Counted from the stretch's first letter, positions 22,136 to 32,603 are shown. The stretch: DNA of 64,000 nucleotides from Formosa sp. Hel1_33_131 (GCA_949499105.1 CATEFX010000010.1:1-64000); one strand, 5' to 3'. Notes: generated from the letters alone by a model not told the origin. Program-made: numbers and translations.

Positions 22136-23183
22136 TTTGACGGAGCGTTTCCTGACGCTTTATCTTTCCAGATAAAGTTTCCTTAAATTGATCTATATAA
22201 TAAACATGCTTTGGCCGTTTTATTGGATCTATAGTATCAAAATTTAAAGTGTCATAAGGAGATAAACGTTCTATGACCATCACCACAACCTCACCTAACT
22301 TATCATCTTTTAGAGACGATACAAAAAAACGTTCTTCAATAAACCCTTCGAGTTGTTGCTCTAATTGTTCCGGGGATATTTTAATACCTCCCGAATTAAT
22401 AATCGAATCATACCGACCTATCCATTCAAAAGAAGTTTTAGAAATCAGTTTTACAATATCATTTGTTTGTATGGGTGTTGAAACTAATTCGGGCGCCTCA
22501 ATACTTAAACAACTACGTGAATCTACCTTGATAGAGACTGAAGGGAACACTTCAAAAAACGAAAGTGTAGATCTTATTTTCTTAACCGCAATATGACTCA
22601 CGGTTTCAGTCATCCCAAAAGTTTCATAACAATTTGCCGATGAATTATTTAATTTAATTCTCAAAGTATTGGAAAGTTTTGCACCGCCAACAATGAGAGT
22701 TTTTATCTGATGTAAATACTGAATTGAATTTTCAAGCTGCAAGGGGACCATCGCACAAAAATCATACGATTTAGACACGGATTCTAAGGGAGTCGAACTC
22801 GGCTCGACTACCTCTAATTCTAAACCTAAAATATAGGCTCTTACAAACATCATTTTAGCAGCGATATAGGAGTATGGTAAACATGACAAAGCGGAGTTTC
22901 CTGGCCGTAATTTAAAGTAATTTCCTGTCGCAATGGCAGAATTAACCATCGCTTGTTTGGACATTAAAATCGTTTTTGGAGTGCCGGTTGACCCCGAAGT
23001 TTGAAGCGTAATATCTGAATTTGAATCAATCCATTGCGCTATAAAATGGCCTAAAAAAAAAGGAAAGCCCTCTCCTTCTTTGATATATCGATCAGCAAGA
23101 GTTGACAACCCTAAATTATCATAAAAAATGCCGTTCAATTTGAACGAGGGATCTGGTTGACTGTATGTTATATTCCGATTCAA
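22110..23183 (-). CDS. menE: o-succinylbenzoate--CoA ligase-like AMP-binding protein
   Basis: LQTSGSTGTPK P-loop, YETFGMTETVSHIA, GRYDSIINSGGIKISP; clustered with menC/A/B. Confidence 0.8.
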   Translation of the reverse strand: MNRNITYSQPDPSFKLNGIFYDNLGLSTLADRYIKEGEGFPFFLGHFIAQWIDSNSDITLQTSGSTGTPKTILMSKQAMVNSAIATGNYFKLRPGNSALSCLPYSYIAAKMMFVRAYILGLELEVVEPSSTPLESVSKSYDFCAMVPLQLENSIQYLHQIKTLIVGGAKLSNTLRIKLNNSSANCYETFGMTETVSHIAVKKIRSTLSFFEVFPSVSIKVDSRSCLSIEAPELVSTPIQTNDIVKLISKTSFEWIGRYDSIINSGGIKISPEQLEQQLEGFIEERFFVSSLKDDKLGEVVVMVIERLSPYDTLNFDTIDPIKRPKHVYYIDQFKETLSGKIKRQETLRQIKPASPPY

Positions 23184-23209
23184 CGATTTATAAATAGTGA
23201 TTTGCTTAA

Positions 23210-24139
23210 TTAATCATCTTTTAGTACAGAGCCTGTTAATTTTTCTTTCCAGTTGGACCATTTATAGACTTTCGAAAAAATATAGATTAAAATAGGATAT
23301 ACAATTAGTACAGAGGCAAATATTTCAACCGACCCAATATCTGGATCTGAAACATCTCTAAGAATCGAATTGGTTTGAAATGCGGTCCAATCTGCAGTTA
23401 CTAAAAGAGCGGTGAATAGGTTATTCGCTGCATGAAACCCTAAGGCCAACTCCAAACCTTCATCCATCAAGGTGATAATTCCTAAAAAGAATCCTGTTCC
23501 AATATAATGTACTAATAAGATGTATCCTAATTTTTCAATTTCTGGGTTGGCAATATGAAGGAGCCCAAAAGAAACAGAAGTCAAGACCAAAGGCACCCAT
23601 TTATTTTTACATAACACCCCAAGCCCTTGCATTAAATACCCTCTGAATAGATATTCTTCAAAACTAGTCTGAAGCGGGACTAAAACAATAGCAATGACTG
23701 CTAAAGTTAAAAATGGAACCAATTTAAAATTATAAACATAATTATCTGGAGACATCAGATAATCAACTAAGACCAATCCACTTGAAATAATTCCCCAAAA
23801 TAAGAATGAGAACCAAAAACGTTTCCAATCAATTTTTGATCTGGATGTTGTTAAACTTTTTATAGATTGTTTGTGTAAAAATTTAACCACAAAAAATACG
23901 CCTGCAAGGCCAACGGCGAATGACAAAAGCATGAGGAATAAATTCAAATTAGACTCTAAAAGCCCCATCATTTCATTCATATCTAATTTCGAAAGATCCA
24001 TTCCGGCCTCCACTGCTTTGGCAATTAAAGCGACTGTGTAAGGAATTTGACCTAAAGTGACCGCAATGACAATGATGAGGACGCCTATGAGGTATAGCCA
24101 CCAATCGTGTTTGATATTAAATGCTTGTTTGATATACAT
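23210..24139 (-). CDS. CPBP family intramembrane metalloprotease
   Basis: FEEYLFRGYLMQG and FGLLH motifs; multiple TM helices. Confidence 0.82.
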   Translation of the reverse strand: MYIKQAFNIKHDWWLYLIGVLIIVIAVTLGQIPYTVALIAKAVEAGMDLSKLDMNEMMGLLESNLNLFLMLLSFAVGLAGVFFVVKFLHKQSIKSLTTSRSKIDWKRFWFSFLFWGIISSGLVLVDYLMSPDNYVYNFKLVPFLTLAVIAIVLVPLQTSFEEYLFRGYLMQGLGVLCKNKWVPLVLTSVSFGLLHIANPEIEKLGYILLVHYIGTGFFLGIITLMDEGLELALGFHAANNLFTALLVTADWTAFQTNSILRDVSDPDIGSVEIFASVLIVYPILIYIFSKVYKWSNWKEKLTGSVLKDD

Positions 24140-24142
24140 AAA

Positions 24143-25177
24143 TTAAAATTTTAAATTCCACGTTGTTTTTAAATCATAAAATAATTGACCCGAATTGACT
24201 ACTAAGGGCGCTTGAATGTTATTGGTAAACAAACCGCCTGTTCCTAACCCCTGAGGAAGCGGACTTTTTAGTCCATAGGTCCATTGCGCAATCGCGTTCA
24301 ATCCAATGTTACTTTCTAATGCACTGGTCACCCACCATCCAATAGAATTTGATGTTGCTAAGTTAATCCATTCTTGACTGCCACCAAAACCGCCGACGAG
24401 TGTCGGTTTCAGGATTATATATTGAGGGTTGATCGTTTCTAGTAACAACTGTTTTTTTAATATTGAAAATACTCCAATCAGCTCTTCGTCCAATGCTATA
24501 GGCAATGGTGTTTGAGCACATAATTTAGCCATTTCTTGAGGTTGACCCTGTTGAATTGGTTGCTCAATTGAATGTAAGTTATATTCTGAAAGTCGTTTTA
24601 ATTTTTCTAAGGCTTCATCTGGTTTGAAAGCGCCATTAGCATCCACACGTATTTCGATGGTTTGCGCATCAAATTCGGTTCGGATAGATTTTATAAGTTC
24701 GAGTTCACTCTGAAAATCGATGGCACCAATTTTAAGTTTTAAACATGAAAAACCATCCTTAAGTTTATCCTTAATTTGCTGTTTCATCTGGTGAGCATCG
24801 CCCATCCATATCAAACCATTAATAGGGATTGAGTCCTGACCTCTGGTAAAATCTGACGGAAATAATTCAAAAGAATCCTTCTGTTTCAGTGATAAAAATG
24901 CCATTTCTAATCCAAATTGAATCGAGGGAAACTCTACTAGATTACTTAGTAAAACCGCAAGACCTAAATTGATGTTTTGACATACCCAACTAAGTTTTTC
25001 TTCAAAATCGTCACGGTCATCAATGCTCAATCCTCTAAACATTCCACACTCTCCAATCCCTTTTAAAGAATCCGCTTCAAGTTGGATAAACCAAGTATCT
25101 TTGTAAGTTAAAACCCCACGAGACGTACCGCTTGCTTGTTTAAATTGAAGTTGGTATTTAAAGAAAATTGCCTGCAT
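24143..25177 (-). CDS. menC: o-succinylbenzoate synthase (enolase superfamily)
   Basis: GFSCLKLKIG, IEIRVDANGAF, SIEQPIQ, IALDEELIG; men cluster. Confidence 0.82.
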   Translation of the reverse strand: MQAIFFKYQLQFKQASGTSRGVLTYKDTWFIQLEADSLKGIGECGMFRGLSIDDRDDFEEKLSWVCQNINLGLAVLLSNLVEFPSIQFGLEMAFLSLKQKDSFELFPSDFTRGQDSIPINGLIWMGDAHQMKQQIKDKLKDGFSCLKLKIGAIDFQSELELIKSIRTEFDAQTIEIRVDANGAFKPDEALEKLKRLSEYNLHSIEQPIQQGQPQEMAKLCAQTPLPIALDEELIGVFSILKKQLLLETINPQYIILKPTLVGGFGGSQEWINLATSNSIGWWVTSALESNIGLNAIAQWTYGLKSPLPQGLGTGGLFTNNIQAPLVVNSGQLFYDLKTTWNLKF

Positions 25178-25236
25178 CTAAGGAATTGAAAAAATTGAAT
25201 TAATTAATTTACAAATTAAAAATTATAGGTTTGCCT

Positions 25237-26133
25237 CTATAAAAGTGAGACGCTAAACAGCAGTGCTAGACCAAATGTTGAAAGCGCCAAAACTTTGAGT
25301 TGAGGGTCATAATTTTTAGGATTCTCTATTTTGCGAATACTAATGAGGTGAATCCCTAAGGGAACGAAAGCAACTAGAACTAAAAAGATTGAATTATCGG
25401 CATAAAAAAACGAATAAACTCCCATTAGAACCATCGCAATAACCACTAAAAATTGATGATATATTTTAGACCGATTAAAACCTAAATAGCCTGCTAAGGT
25501 GTGCTTGTTTGATAATTTGTCAGATTCTAAATCACGCATATTATTCAAGTTGAGCACCCCTGCACTTAAAAGTCCGACCGAACTCGCCGGAAAGAGCATT
25601 AAAAAATCAAGTTGTTTGGAATATAAAAAATAGGTACCTAAGACACTAAGCCAACCAAAAAACAAAAAGACCATCACATCACCCAATGCTTTATATCCGT
25701 AGGCAGAAGCCCCAACCGTGTATTTAATTGCTGCCACAATTGCTAAAATTCCAAGAATGATGAACACCAATGACGTTAAAAATTGATCAGCTCCAAAAGC
25801 TTGATAGATTAGAGTCACGACTAAAATGAGACAAATAACAACATTAATAACAATCGCATTTCGCATCTGTTTTGGGCTGATGATACCACTTTGTAAGGCC
25901 CGTTCTGGACCAATACGATTTTCATTGTCAGTGCCTTTAATACCATCGCCATAATCGTTTGCAAGATTAGATAGAATCTGTAAACTTAAAGTTGTTATAA
26001 TGGTTAAAACAAATACCGTTAGATTAAAAAACCCCTCTGAATAAGCAACTCCGGTCCCTAGTATAGCTCCTGAAATTGACAGTGGCAATGTTCTGAGTCG
26101 ACAGGCAGAAATCCATGCTTTTAATTTTCTCAT
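25237..26133 (-). CDS. menA: 1,4-dihydroxy-2-naphthoate polyprenyltransferase
   Basis: UbiA fold, SNLANDYGDGIKGTDNENRIGPERAL, NLNNMRDLESDKLSNKHTLA; likely starts near MRKLKAWISACR. Confidence 0.85.
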   Translation of the reverse strand: MRKLKAWISACRLRTLPLSISGAILGTGVAYSEGFFNLTVFVLTIITTLSLQILSNLANDYGDGIKGTDNENRIGPERALQSGIISPKQMRNAIVINVVICLILVVTLIYQAFGADQFLTSLVFIILGILAIVAAIKYTVGASAYGYKALGDVMVFLFFGWLSVLGTYFLYSKQLDFLMLFPASSVGLLSAGVLNLNNMRDLESDKLSNKHTLAGYLGFNRSKIYHQFLVVIAMVLMGVYSFFYADNSIFLVLVAFVPLGIHLISIRKIENPKNYDPQLKVLALSTFGLALLFSVSLL

Positions 26134-26134
26134 A

Positions 26135-26974
26135 CTATGGAATCCATTTTTTTTCAAAATTTGGGGGGCGTTTTTCCAAAAAGGCATCTCGGCCTTCTTT
26201 TGCTTCATCGGTCATATACGCTAATCGGGTTGCTTCCCCTGCAAATACTTGCTGCCCTACCATACCATCATCGGTAAGGTTCATGGCAAACTTGAGCATT
26301 TTAATCGATATTGGAGATTTTGCTAAAATTTCTTGCGCCCACTCATAGGCCGTAGCTTCTAAGTCTGCATGCGGGACCACCGCATTAACCATACCCATAT
26401 CAAACGCTTCTTGCGCATTGTAATTTCTTCCTAAGAAAAATATTTCTCTTGCTTTTTTCTGTCCTACCATTTTAGCTAAGTAGGCAGATCCATAGCCACC
26501 ATCGAAACTGGTAACATCGGCATCTGTCTGCTTAAAAATAGCATGTTCTTTACTCGCTAGCGTCAAATCACAAATCACATGTAAACTATGACCGCCCCCA
26601 ACAGCCCAACCTGGCACAACTGCAATGACCGCTTTTGGCATGAACCGAATAAGACGTTGAACTTCTAGAATATTTAAGCGGTGGTACCCATCATCGCCTA
26701 CATAGCCTTCGTGGCCACGGGCTTTTTGATCGCCGCCACTACAAAATGAATAAATGCCATCTTTTGGAGAAGGACCTTCAGCACTTAATAAAACCACACC
26801 AATGCTTGTATCTTCATTTGCGTCATATAACGCTTGGTATAATTCAAGGGTCGTTTTTGGTCTAAAAGCATTTCTAACCTCAGGGCGATTAAATGCAATA
26901 CGGGCTACGCCATTACATTTTTTATAGGTAATATCTTCATATTCTTTAACAGTTTTCCATTGTATACTAGGCAT
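26135..26974 (-). CDS. menB: 1,4-dihydroxy-2-naphthoyl-CoA synthase
   Basis: Crotonase fold: SGGDQKARGHEGYVGDDGYHRLNILEVQRLIR, GWAVGGGHSLHVICDLTLAS. Confidence 0.92.
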   Translation of the reverse strand: MPSIQWKTVKEYEDITYKKCNGVARIAFNRPEVRNAFRPKTTLELYQALYDANEDTSIGVVLLSAEGPSPKDGIYSFCSGGDQKARGHEGYVGDDGYHRLNILEVQRLIRFMPKAVIAVVPGWAVGGGHSLHVICDLTLASKEHAIFKQTDADVTSFDGGYGSAYLAKMVGQKKAREIFFLGRNYNAQEAFDMGMVNAVVPHADLEATAYEWAQEILAKSPISIKMLKFAMNLTDDGMVGQQVFAGEATRLAYMTDEAKEGRDAFLEKRPPNFEKKWIP

Positions 26975-26986
26975 GAAAGTACAGTT

Positions 26987-27823
26987 TTATGTGGTTAAAT
27001 AAATACCATCTAATTCAATTCGAATTTGACGTTGTTTGTAAAGAGTTCCAACTGCTTTTTTGAAGCTTTTCTTACTCATTTGAACTACTGATTTAATCGC
27101 TTCTGGCGATGATTTATCAGTTAGTTTTAAACAGCCGTCTTCATTATTCTCTAAAAACTCTAATATAACTTGAGCATTTGGCTCAATATTTCGATACCCA
27201 ATTTTATCGAGTGTGATATCTAATTTATTACCTGGACGAATTTTTTTCACCATTCCTTTTAACTTATCACCAATACTAAGATCTTTAAATAAGTCTTGAT
27301 TAAAAATTAACCCTAAATGAGATTTATTTACAATGACATTCATTCCTAAATCAGAGGGGTGAGATACGATCAAATCAACTTCATCAAAAGCGAGTACTGA
27401 AAGTTCTTTATTATCTAAAAATCGATTTGTTTTACTCGAAGCTACTAACCGCTCCGATGTTTCATCTAAATAACAATACACCAAATACCAGCCACCAGCT
27501 TTCATTGGAAATGCTTGTTCTCTAAAGGGGCAGAATAATTCTTTTACCAATCCCCAATCTAGAAAGGCTCCAAATTCATTGACAGAATTACAACGAAGTA
27601 ATGAAAATTCTCCTTTTTTAATGTAAGGATGATCTGTCACAGCGACCAATCGTTCTTCATTATCTAAATAGACAAAAACCTCAATAGCATCATCGATTTC
27701 AAATGTATCAGGAACATATCGATTTGGAAGTAAAACTTCTTGATCTTCGCCGTCTCCCAAAAACAGTCCCGGCTCTGTATCTCTTAGAATTGTAAGCGTA
27801 TTGTAATCTCCTATGTGTATCAT
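26987..27823 (-). CDS. CvfB-like S1 RNA-binding domain protein
   Basis: MIHIGDYNTLTILRDTEPGLFLGDGEDQEVLLPNRYVP; GAFLDWGLVKELFCPFREQ. Confidence 0.8.
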   Translation of the reverse strand: MIHIGDYNTLTILRDTEPGLFLGDGEDQEVLLPNRYVPDTFEIDDAIEVFVYLDNEERLVAVTDHPYIKKGEFSLLRCNSVNEFGAFLDWGLVKELFCPFREQAFPMKAGGWYLVYCYLDETSERLVASSKTNRFLDNKELSVLAFDEVDLIVSHPSDLGMNVIVNKSHLGLIFNQDLFKDLSIGDKLKGMVKKIRPGNKLDITLDKIGYRNIEPNAQVILEFLENNEDGCLKLTDKSSPEAIKSVVQMSKKSFKKAVGTLYKQRQIRIELDGIYLTT

Positions 27824-27860
27824 GCCACAAAGGTAAGAATAATAGGGTGAGAAAATAAAA

Positions 27861-27888
27861 AAAGCGTCACAACAAATTGTGACGCTAA
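27861..27888 (-). terminator. rho-independent terminator after DUF2853 gene
   Basis: AGCGTCACAA caaa TTGTGACGCT stem; T7 tract on the minus strand. Confidence 0.8.
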
Positions 27889-27909
27889 AGAATTAGATTT
27901 AATGGGATA

Positions 27910-28248
27910 TTAATACACTGATTCTTTTCCAAAATGCTTTGTCAATAAATAATAAACCACCGCACGGTATTTATGGCTATTAGAGCGTCCGTACTGCTCC
28001 AGTACCTTGTCGATACCTTCGTTTAGTTTATCATTTGATGAGAGCCCAAGTTTTTTAATTAAAAAATTGTTTCGAACGGTGTTTAACTCCGATTCATCCG
28101 TTCCAGATACGGTACTAGAATCATTATTATAGATAGAAGGTCCACATCCAATCGTGACTTTTCGAAGTAAAGCAACATCCGGAATAACACTACATTTTTT
28201 TCTTAAATCATTGGCATATTTTTCAATAAGTTCATCTCTTTTGTTCAT
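27910..28248 (-). CDS. DUF2853 family protein
   Basis: MNKRDELIEKYANDLRKKC...TIGCGPSIYNNDSSTVSGTDESELNTVRNNFLIKKLG. Confidence 0.75.
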   Translation of the reverse strand: MNKRDELIEKYANDLRKKCSVIPDVALLRKVTIGCGPSIYNNDSSTVSGTDESELNTVRNNFLIKKLGLSSNDKLNEGIDKVLEQYGRSNSHKYRAVVYYLLTKHFGKESVY

Positions 28249-28347
28249 AATTAAATTTATTTTTTAGATTTGATTTTACACATAAGTATCTTCTTCTACT
28301 AGTTTAGACACCAGCTAAAAAAAAAGTCACATTTAAATTAAAATAAA

Positions 28348-30027
28348 TTATTTAACAAAATCAAAATAAGATAATAAAATTTGATCATTTTCAGATGAAG
28401 GCGTAAAAATTTCTAAAATTTTTGGACGCATACTAGGGGTGTAAAAAAATTCTAATTCAGTCGCTAAATCAGTGTCAGAGCTTGCAGATGCATACTCGAA
28501 ATCGAAAAGTTTTGAAAACGGCTCGGCAGTCAGCGAATGATTGGTTTCAAAAAAAGTACTAAAATTTTCGGAGTTCTTATTCCCCGGTAGAATCCTAAAA
28601 ATTCCTCCGCCCCAGTTATTTATAATTATAAGTCTAAAGTGTGCGGGAATATAATTATTCCAAAGAGCATTACTATCGTAAAAAAAGCTCAGATCACCTG
28701 TAATAAAAACGGTCGGTTGTTTTGAAACACATGCTGCCCCAATGGCGGTACTGGTAGATCCATCGATGCCACTCGTGCCACGATTACAAAATACAGAGAG
28801 CGTTTTGTTCAATTCAAACAACTGTAAGTATCGTATCGTGGAACTATTTCCTGACTGCAAGTTGTAGTTGTCAGGGATCTGTTTCAAAAGACTGTCAAAT
28901 GCTTTAAAATCACTAAATGGAATCGATTTTATATAATCACCATGTCTTAGAAGACGGTGCGTTTTAACGGTATTCCAAGTCTCAAAATAAGTACTTTCAT
29001 TTGCTAAATTATCTAAACGTGTAAGCTCACTAAAAAAGGTATTTACTGTACATTTGTGATGTTTAGTTAAGCAAAAAAACGTGTCATTTGCTTGCACAGA
29101 ATCTATATGCCAATGGGTTTTTGGAGTATAGGTCCGTAAAAACGTTTTAATCTTTTTTGAAACAACCATTCCTCCAAATGTGAGCAATAACTCAGGTTTT
29201 AGGGCCTCAAATTCCGTTGAATCTAAAGGCGATATCAATTGATCGATACTTGCAAAAAAATTTGGGTGATGCACGTTCGAAGTCGTTTCGGTTAGGACAA
29301 TCACGGAGGGATCGTCTGCAATCAATTTTAAATAAACTTTTTTAACGTTATCAGGCGGATTCACGCCAACTAAGATCATTTTCCGCTTTGAGGATTTCCA
29401 AATTTTTGAGTCTGACTTTGAGAGTGAAAATGAAGGGTTTTGAGTTTTAATTTTAAGAGGGGTTAGTCGCTCGGTAAATCCGTCGACTGTTTCGTACAGG
29501 GGTTCTGCAAACGGCACATTTATATGGACTGGACCTTTTTCTACTTTTGCAAGCTGCAGTGCCTTATGAATAAGTGAATTATTGTTTTTAGGGATCTTAA
29601 AAATTCTTTTCTTGGACGGTTCTTTTAGATTTGCTTCGAATAAAATATGAGCGCCAAAAACATGAGGTTGCGTAATGGTTTGACCGTCTCCAATATTGAT
29701 AAGATGGTCTGGACGGTCGGCAGAAATCACAATTAATGGAATACGACTATAAAACGCTTCTGTGACTGCAGGATAATAATTAACCAACGCACTTCCAGAA
29801 GTACAAACCAACGCCACAGGCTGTTGTAATTGCTGTGCCATTCCTAAAGCAAAAAACCCAGCACAACGCTCATCAACAATGCTATAACAATCAAAAAAAT
29901 CGTGATTGGTAAACCCAATCGTCAACGGCGCATTTCGACTCCCAGGAGAAATTACAATATGTTGGATATTGTGATTTTTACAGAGTTGAATAATCGATTG
30001 CGCTAATGGCTGTTTTGGCTGTATCAT
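28348..30027 (-). CDS. menD: 2-succinyl-5-enolpyruvyl-6-hydroxy-3-cyclohexene-1-carboxylate synthase
   Basis: ThDP enzyme: ISPGSRNAPLTIGF, RCAGFFALGMAQQLQQPVALVCTSGSALVNYYPAVTEA, NRGTSGIDGSTSTAIG, GDLSFFYDSNALW. Confidence 0.9.
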   Translation of the reverse strand: MIQPKQPLAQSIIQLCKNHNIQHIVISPGSRNAPLTIGFTNHDFFDCYSIVDERCAGFFALGMAQQLQQPVALVCTSGSALVNYYPAVTEAFYSRIPLIVISADRPDHLINIGDGQTITQPHVFGAHILFEANLKEPSKKRIFKIPKNNNSLIHKALQLAKVEKGPVHINVPFAEPLYETVDGFTERLTPLKIKTQNPSFSLSKSDSKIWKSSKRKMILVGVNPPDNVKKVYLKLIADDPSVIVLTETTSNVHHPNFFASIDQLISPLDSTEFEALKPELLLTFGGMVVSKKIKTFLRTYTPKTHWHIDSVQANDTFFCLTKHHKCTVNTFFSELTRLDNLANESTYFETWNTVKTHRLLRHGDYIKSIPFSDFKAFDSLLKQIPDNYNLQSGNSSTIRYLQLFELNKTLSVFCNRGTSGIDGSTSTAIGAACVSKQPTVFITGDLSFFYDSNALWNNYIPAHFRLIIINNWGGGIFRILPGNKNSENFSTFFETNHSLTAEPFSKLFDFEYASASSDTDLATELEFFYTPSMRPKILEIFTPSSENDQILLSYFDFVK

Positions 30028-30095
30028 TGACCCACAAAGTTATTTAATTTTTAGGGTTTAATTAGAAATGAAATAATAAATATTTCCTAAAAGGT

Positions 30096-31208
30096 TTAGA
30101 GCACCTTTTTAATCGTTTGAATTTTATTTTGTATTTCAATACACTCTGCCTCTGGATCAGAATCCTCGGTGATGCCGCCGCCGCCGTATAAAATTGCTTG
30201 AGAATCCTTTAAAGACATACAGCGTAAATTAACCGCAAGATGTGTGTGTTTACGAATTGTTTGATATGCTCTATTTTCAATGTTTTTTTTGGAATTCCTA
30301 AAAGAAGGTGCTGTAGGGGTATTTAATTCACCAAAAAAACCAGCATAAAAGGCACGGTCATAGGATTCATTGGAATGGATAAATTTTAAGGCACTAATTC
30401 TTGGTGTACCACAAACAGCTGGGGTTGGATGCATAGCCCGTAATAACTGTTTTAAACTATGATCTGTCGATTTTAATCGACCCGTGATATGCGTTTGAAG
30501 ATGTAGTAATTCGCCCGCTCTAAACGTCTGTGGACCAGATGTTTTTATAGGGTCTAAATAATCAGACAAGACGTCCAATAAATAATCCGTAACAAAGGCA
30601 TGTTCTTTTAAGTTTTTGGCATCCCATTCGACTTGCTCGGAAGATTGAAATGCTTGGGTTCCTGCGAGTGCCATTGTGGAAAGTGACTTTCCTTCGAGCT
30701 TTAACAAACTTTCGGGTGAGGCTCCAAACCAAAATCCTGTTTGAGGGTGAAACCAACAATAGGTAAATGCAGACGGATATCTTTGTGCTAGTTTTTTAAA
30801 AATTTCGATAGGGTTTGAAACTTCCATTGAAAATTTAAATTCTTTTGAAAGCACCACCTTTTCTAAATTCGATGATTTTATTTCTGCAATCGCTTTAGAG
30901 ACTCGATTAAAATGATTTTCAGTCGGCTCAACCTCATCAAAAAGATTCGTGTTAGTTAAAACCTCAAAAACAGGGAGGTTTAATTCTAAGATTGTAGAAC
31001 GTTCAAATGGTATATAATAACTGTCTTTTGTGTGATCAAAAGGGGCAAATACAAATCCACTTTCAGAAAAATCATTTATAAGATGTGTTTCCAAATCACG
31101 TTGGATATAGGCTTTTACCGATTTCTGGTCTGGTTTAGAAAAAAGGACAAACGGATGTTTTGATGTTAAGGCGGATTCGATGTGATCGAAAAAATCAGTC
31201 GAAGTCAT
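30096..31208 (-). CDS. menF: isochorismate synthase (chorismate-binding)
   Basis: VVLSKEFKF, FGASPESLLKLEG, MHPTPAVCGTPR, YAGFFGEL; next to menD. Confidence 0.85.
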   Translation of the reverse strand: MTSTDFFDHIESALTSKHPFVLFSKPDQKSVKAYIQRDLETHLINDFSESGFVFAPFDHTKDSYYIPFERSTILELNLPVFEVLTNTNLFDEVEPTENHFNRVSKAIAEIKSSNLEKVVLSKEFKFSMEVSNPIEIFKKLAQRYPSAFTYCWFHPQTGFWFGASPESLLKLEGKSLSTMALAGTQAFQSSEQVEWDAKNLKEHAFVTDYLLDVLSDYLDPIKTSGPQTFRAGELLHLQTHITGRLKSTDHSLKQLLRAMHPTPAVCGTPRISALKFIHSNESYDRAFYAGFFGELNTPTAPSFRNSKKNIENRAYQTIRKHTHLAVNLRCMSLKDSQAILYGGGGITEDSDPEAECIEIQNKIQTIKKVL

Positions 31209-31634
31209 CTAGCTGTTTTTTGGCAATGAAACCGTTGTTAATTTACAAGACGATATTAACTGGTGATCACCATCCGTAACTTCAATATTAAAAATCTGCA
31301 TGGTTCTTCCTCTATGAATAAAGGTTGCTTTTGCATACACAAACCCCTCTTTTACACTTTTAATATGTTTGGCAGAAATATCGATCCCTCTGACAAAAAA
31401 GTTCGTAGTATCTAAAAAAATATGAGCAGCAAAACTTCCAACTGTTTCGGCCAGCGCCGCTGTTGCACCGCCATGTAAAACGCCGTCTGGTTGATACACC
31501 CGCTTTGTAACAGGCATTTTAGCAATTACAAAATCTTCCCCTGCATCCACAAATTCAATTTGTAAAGTTTCCATTAAGGTATCTTTACAAGCTGCATTTG
31601 CAGCTTTCATAATTTGATCTTTAGTTGGACTCAT
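31209..31634 (-). CDS. hotdog-fold PaaI-type thioesterase (candidate DHNA-CoA thioesterase)
   Basis: VLHGGATAALAETVGSFAAH hotdog motif; directly abuts isochorismate synthase gene. Confidence 0.75.
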   Translation of the reverse strand: MSPTKDQIMKAANAACKDTLMETLQIEFVDAGEDFVIAKMPVTKRVYQPDGVLHGGATAALAETVGSFAAHIFLDTTNFFVRGIDISAKHIKSVKEGFVYAKATFIHRGRTMQIFNIEVTDGDHQLISSCKLTTVSLPKNS

Positions 31635-31713
31635 TGATTCGTTTATTTAATGGTAAAGTTACAAAAAGCAACGATGAAGTCAATGACTACAGAACGTTAA
31701 AAAAGTGCAAAAA

Positions 31714-31741
31714 AAAAGCGCAACCCGAAGGTTGCGCTTTT
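31714..31741 (-). terminator. rho-independent terminator after proteorhodopsin gene
   Basis: AAAAGCGCAACC cgaa GGTTGCGCTTTT. Confidence 0.85.
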
Positions 31742-31768
31742 ACAAAATTTAATATCTACTTGTAATAC

Positions 31769-32494
31769 TTATGCAGTTTTCTTTACAGCTAAGCTATAAA
31801 TTACTAAACCGAAACCGATTTTATTGATTGCATCCGCAATGTTGTATAATACATCCATGTCTAATCCAAGGTTCGCAAAAGAAGAATACCACTGTCCGTC
31901 AGCTGTACCTACTAAATACCCTAATGGATAAATGATCCATCCAACAAGTACAAACCAGCAAAGAATTTTGTGTGCTGCTAGAACGTCGCCACCAGCTTCT
32001 TTGGCTAATTTTGCTGCTCCACCTAACCATATTTCGTAAACGATAGCAAAGTATGCTACTGCAGAGAAAAAGCCCCAAAGAGCTGCGCTTCCTGTGTAAA
32101 CAGCTTCCCCTAAGTAACCTGTTACTAGCATGATAACTGAAAGTACAATCATTTTAGTAAGTAACGATTTTTTAGCACCTGCAACTTTTAGAATTAAGTA
32201 AAACTCAACACACATTAATGGCACCGTAAGAATCCAATCTACATAACGGAAAAAGGTTGGTGACTCCATGTTTGAAGCCCAATAATCTCTCATGTAGAAA
32301 TAGTGTACTGCTGCAATAAATGTGATTAAACCAGAAACTAAAACGGAAGTTCTCCATTTTTTGTCAAATTGATTTAATGATAAAAAGAAAAAGGCAGAAG
32401 CTGCCATCATTGCCATACATCCTACAAAGAATGTAAACCCTACGTAATCGGTTGGATCCATTTTGGCTACCAAAGGTAAAAATAAGTTTGTCAT
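31769..32494 (-). CDS. proteorhodopsin (DTE-type, Met at the tuning position)
   Basis: 7-TM microbial rhodopsin; FFRYVDWILTVPLMCVEFYLIL (D...T...E motif, M at tuning position), AVHYFYMRDYW His, retinal lysine in DAINKIGFG. Confidence 0.95.
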   Translation of the reverse strand: MTNLFLPLVAKMDPTDYVGFTFFVGCMAMMAASAFFFLSLNQFDKKWRTSVLVSGLITFIAAVHYFYMRDYWASNMESPTFFRYVDWILTVPLMCVEFYLILKVAGAKKSLLTKMIVLSVIMLVTGYLGEAVYTGSAALWGFFSAVAYFAIVYEIWLGGAAKLAKEAGGDVLAAHKILCWFVLVGWIIYPLGYLVGTADGQWYSSFANLGLDMDVLYNIADAINKIGFGLVIYSLAVKKTA

Positions 32495-32525
32495 TTTTTT
32501 TTAAATTAAGTTAGTTTTGTTTAAA

Positions 32526-32533
32526 CAAATATA
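32526..32533 (-). promoter_or_regulatory. putative Bacteroidetes -7 element (TATATTTG) for proteorhodopsin
   Basis: Minus strand TATATTTG fits TAnnTTTG in the divergent intergenic region; -33 TTG not clear. Confidence 0.35.
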
Positions 32534-32564
32534 TAAAAAATTAAACTAATTGTTGAGTATTTCG

Positions 32565-32572
32565 TAAATTTG
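32565..32572 (+). promoter_or_regulatory. putative Bacteroidetes -7 element (TAAATTTG) for blh
   Basis: TAAATTTG fits TAnnTTTG, about 30 bp upstream of the blh ATG. Confidence 0.35.
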
Positions 32573-32603
32573 TAGCCTCACACCACGTATTTAACACTAT
32601 TTT

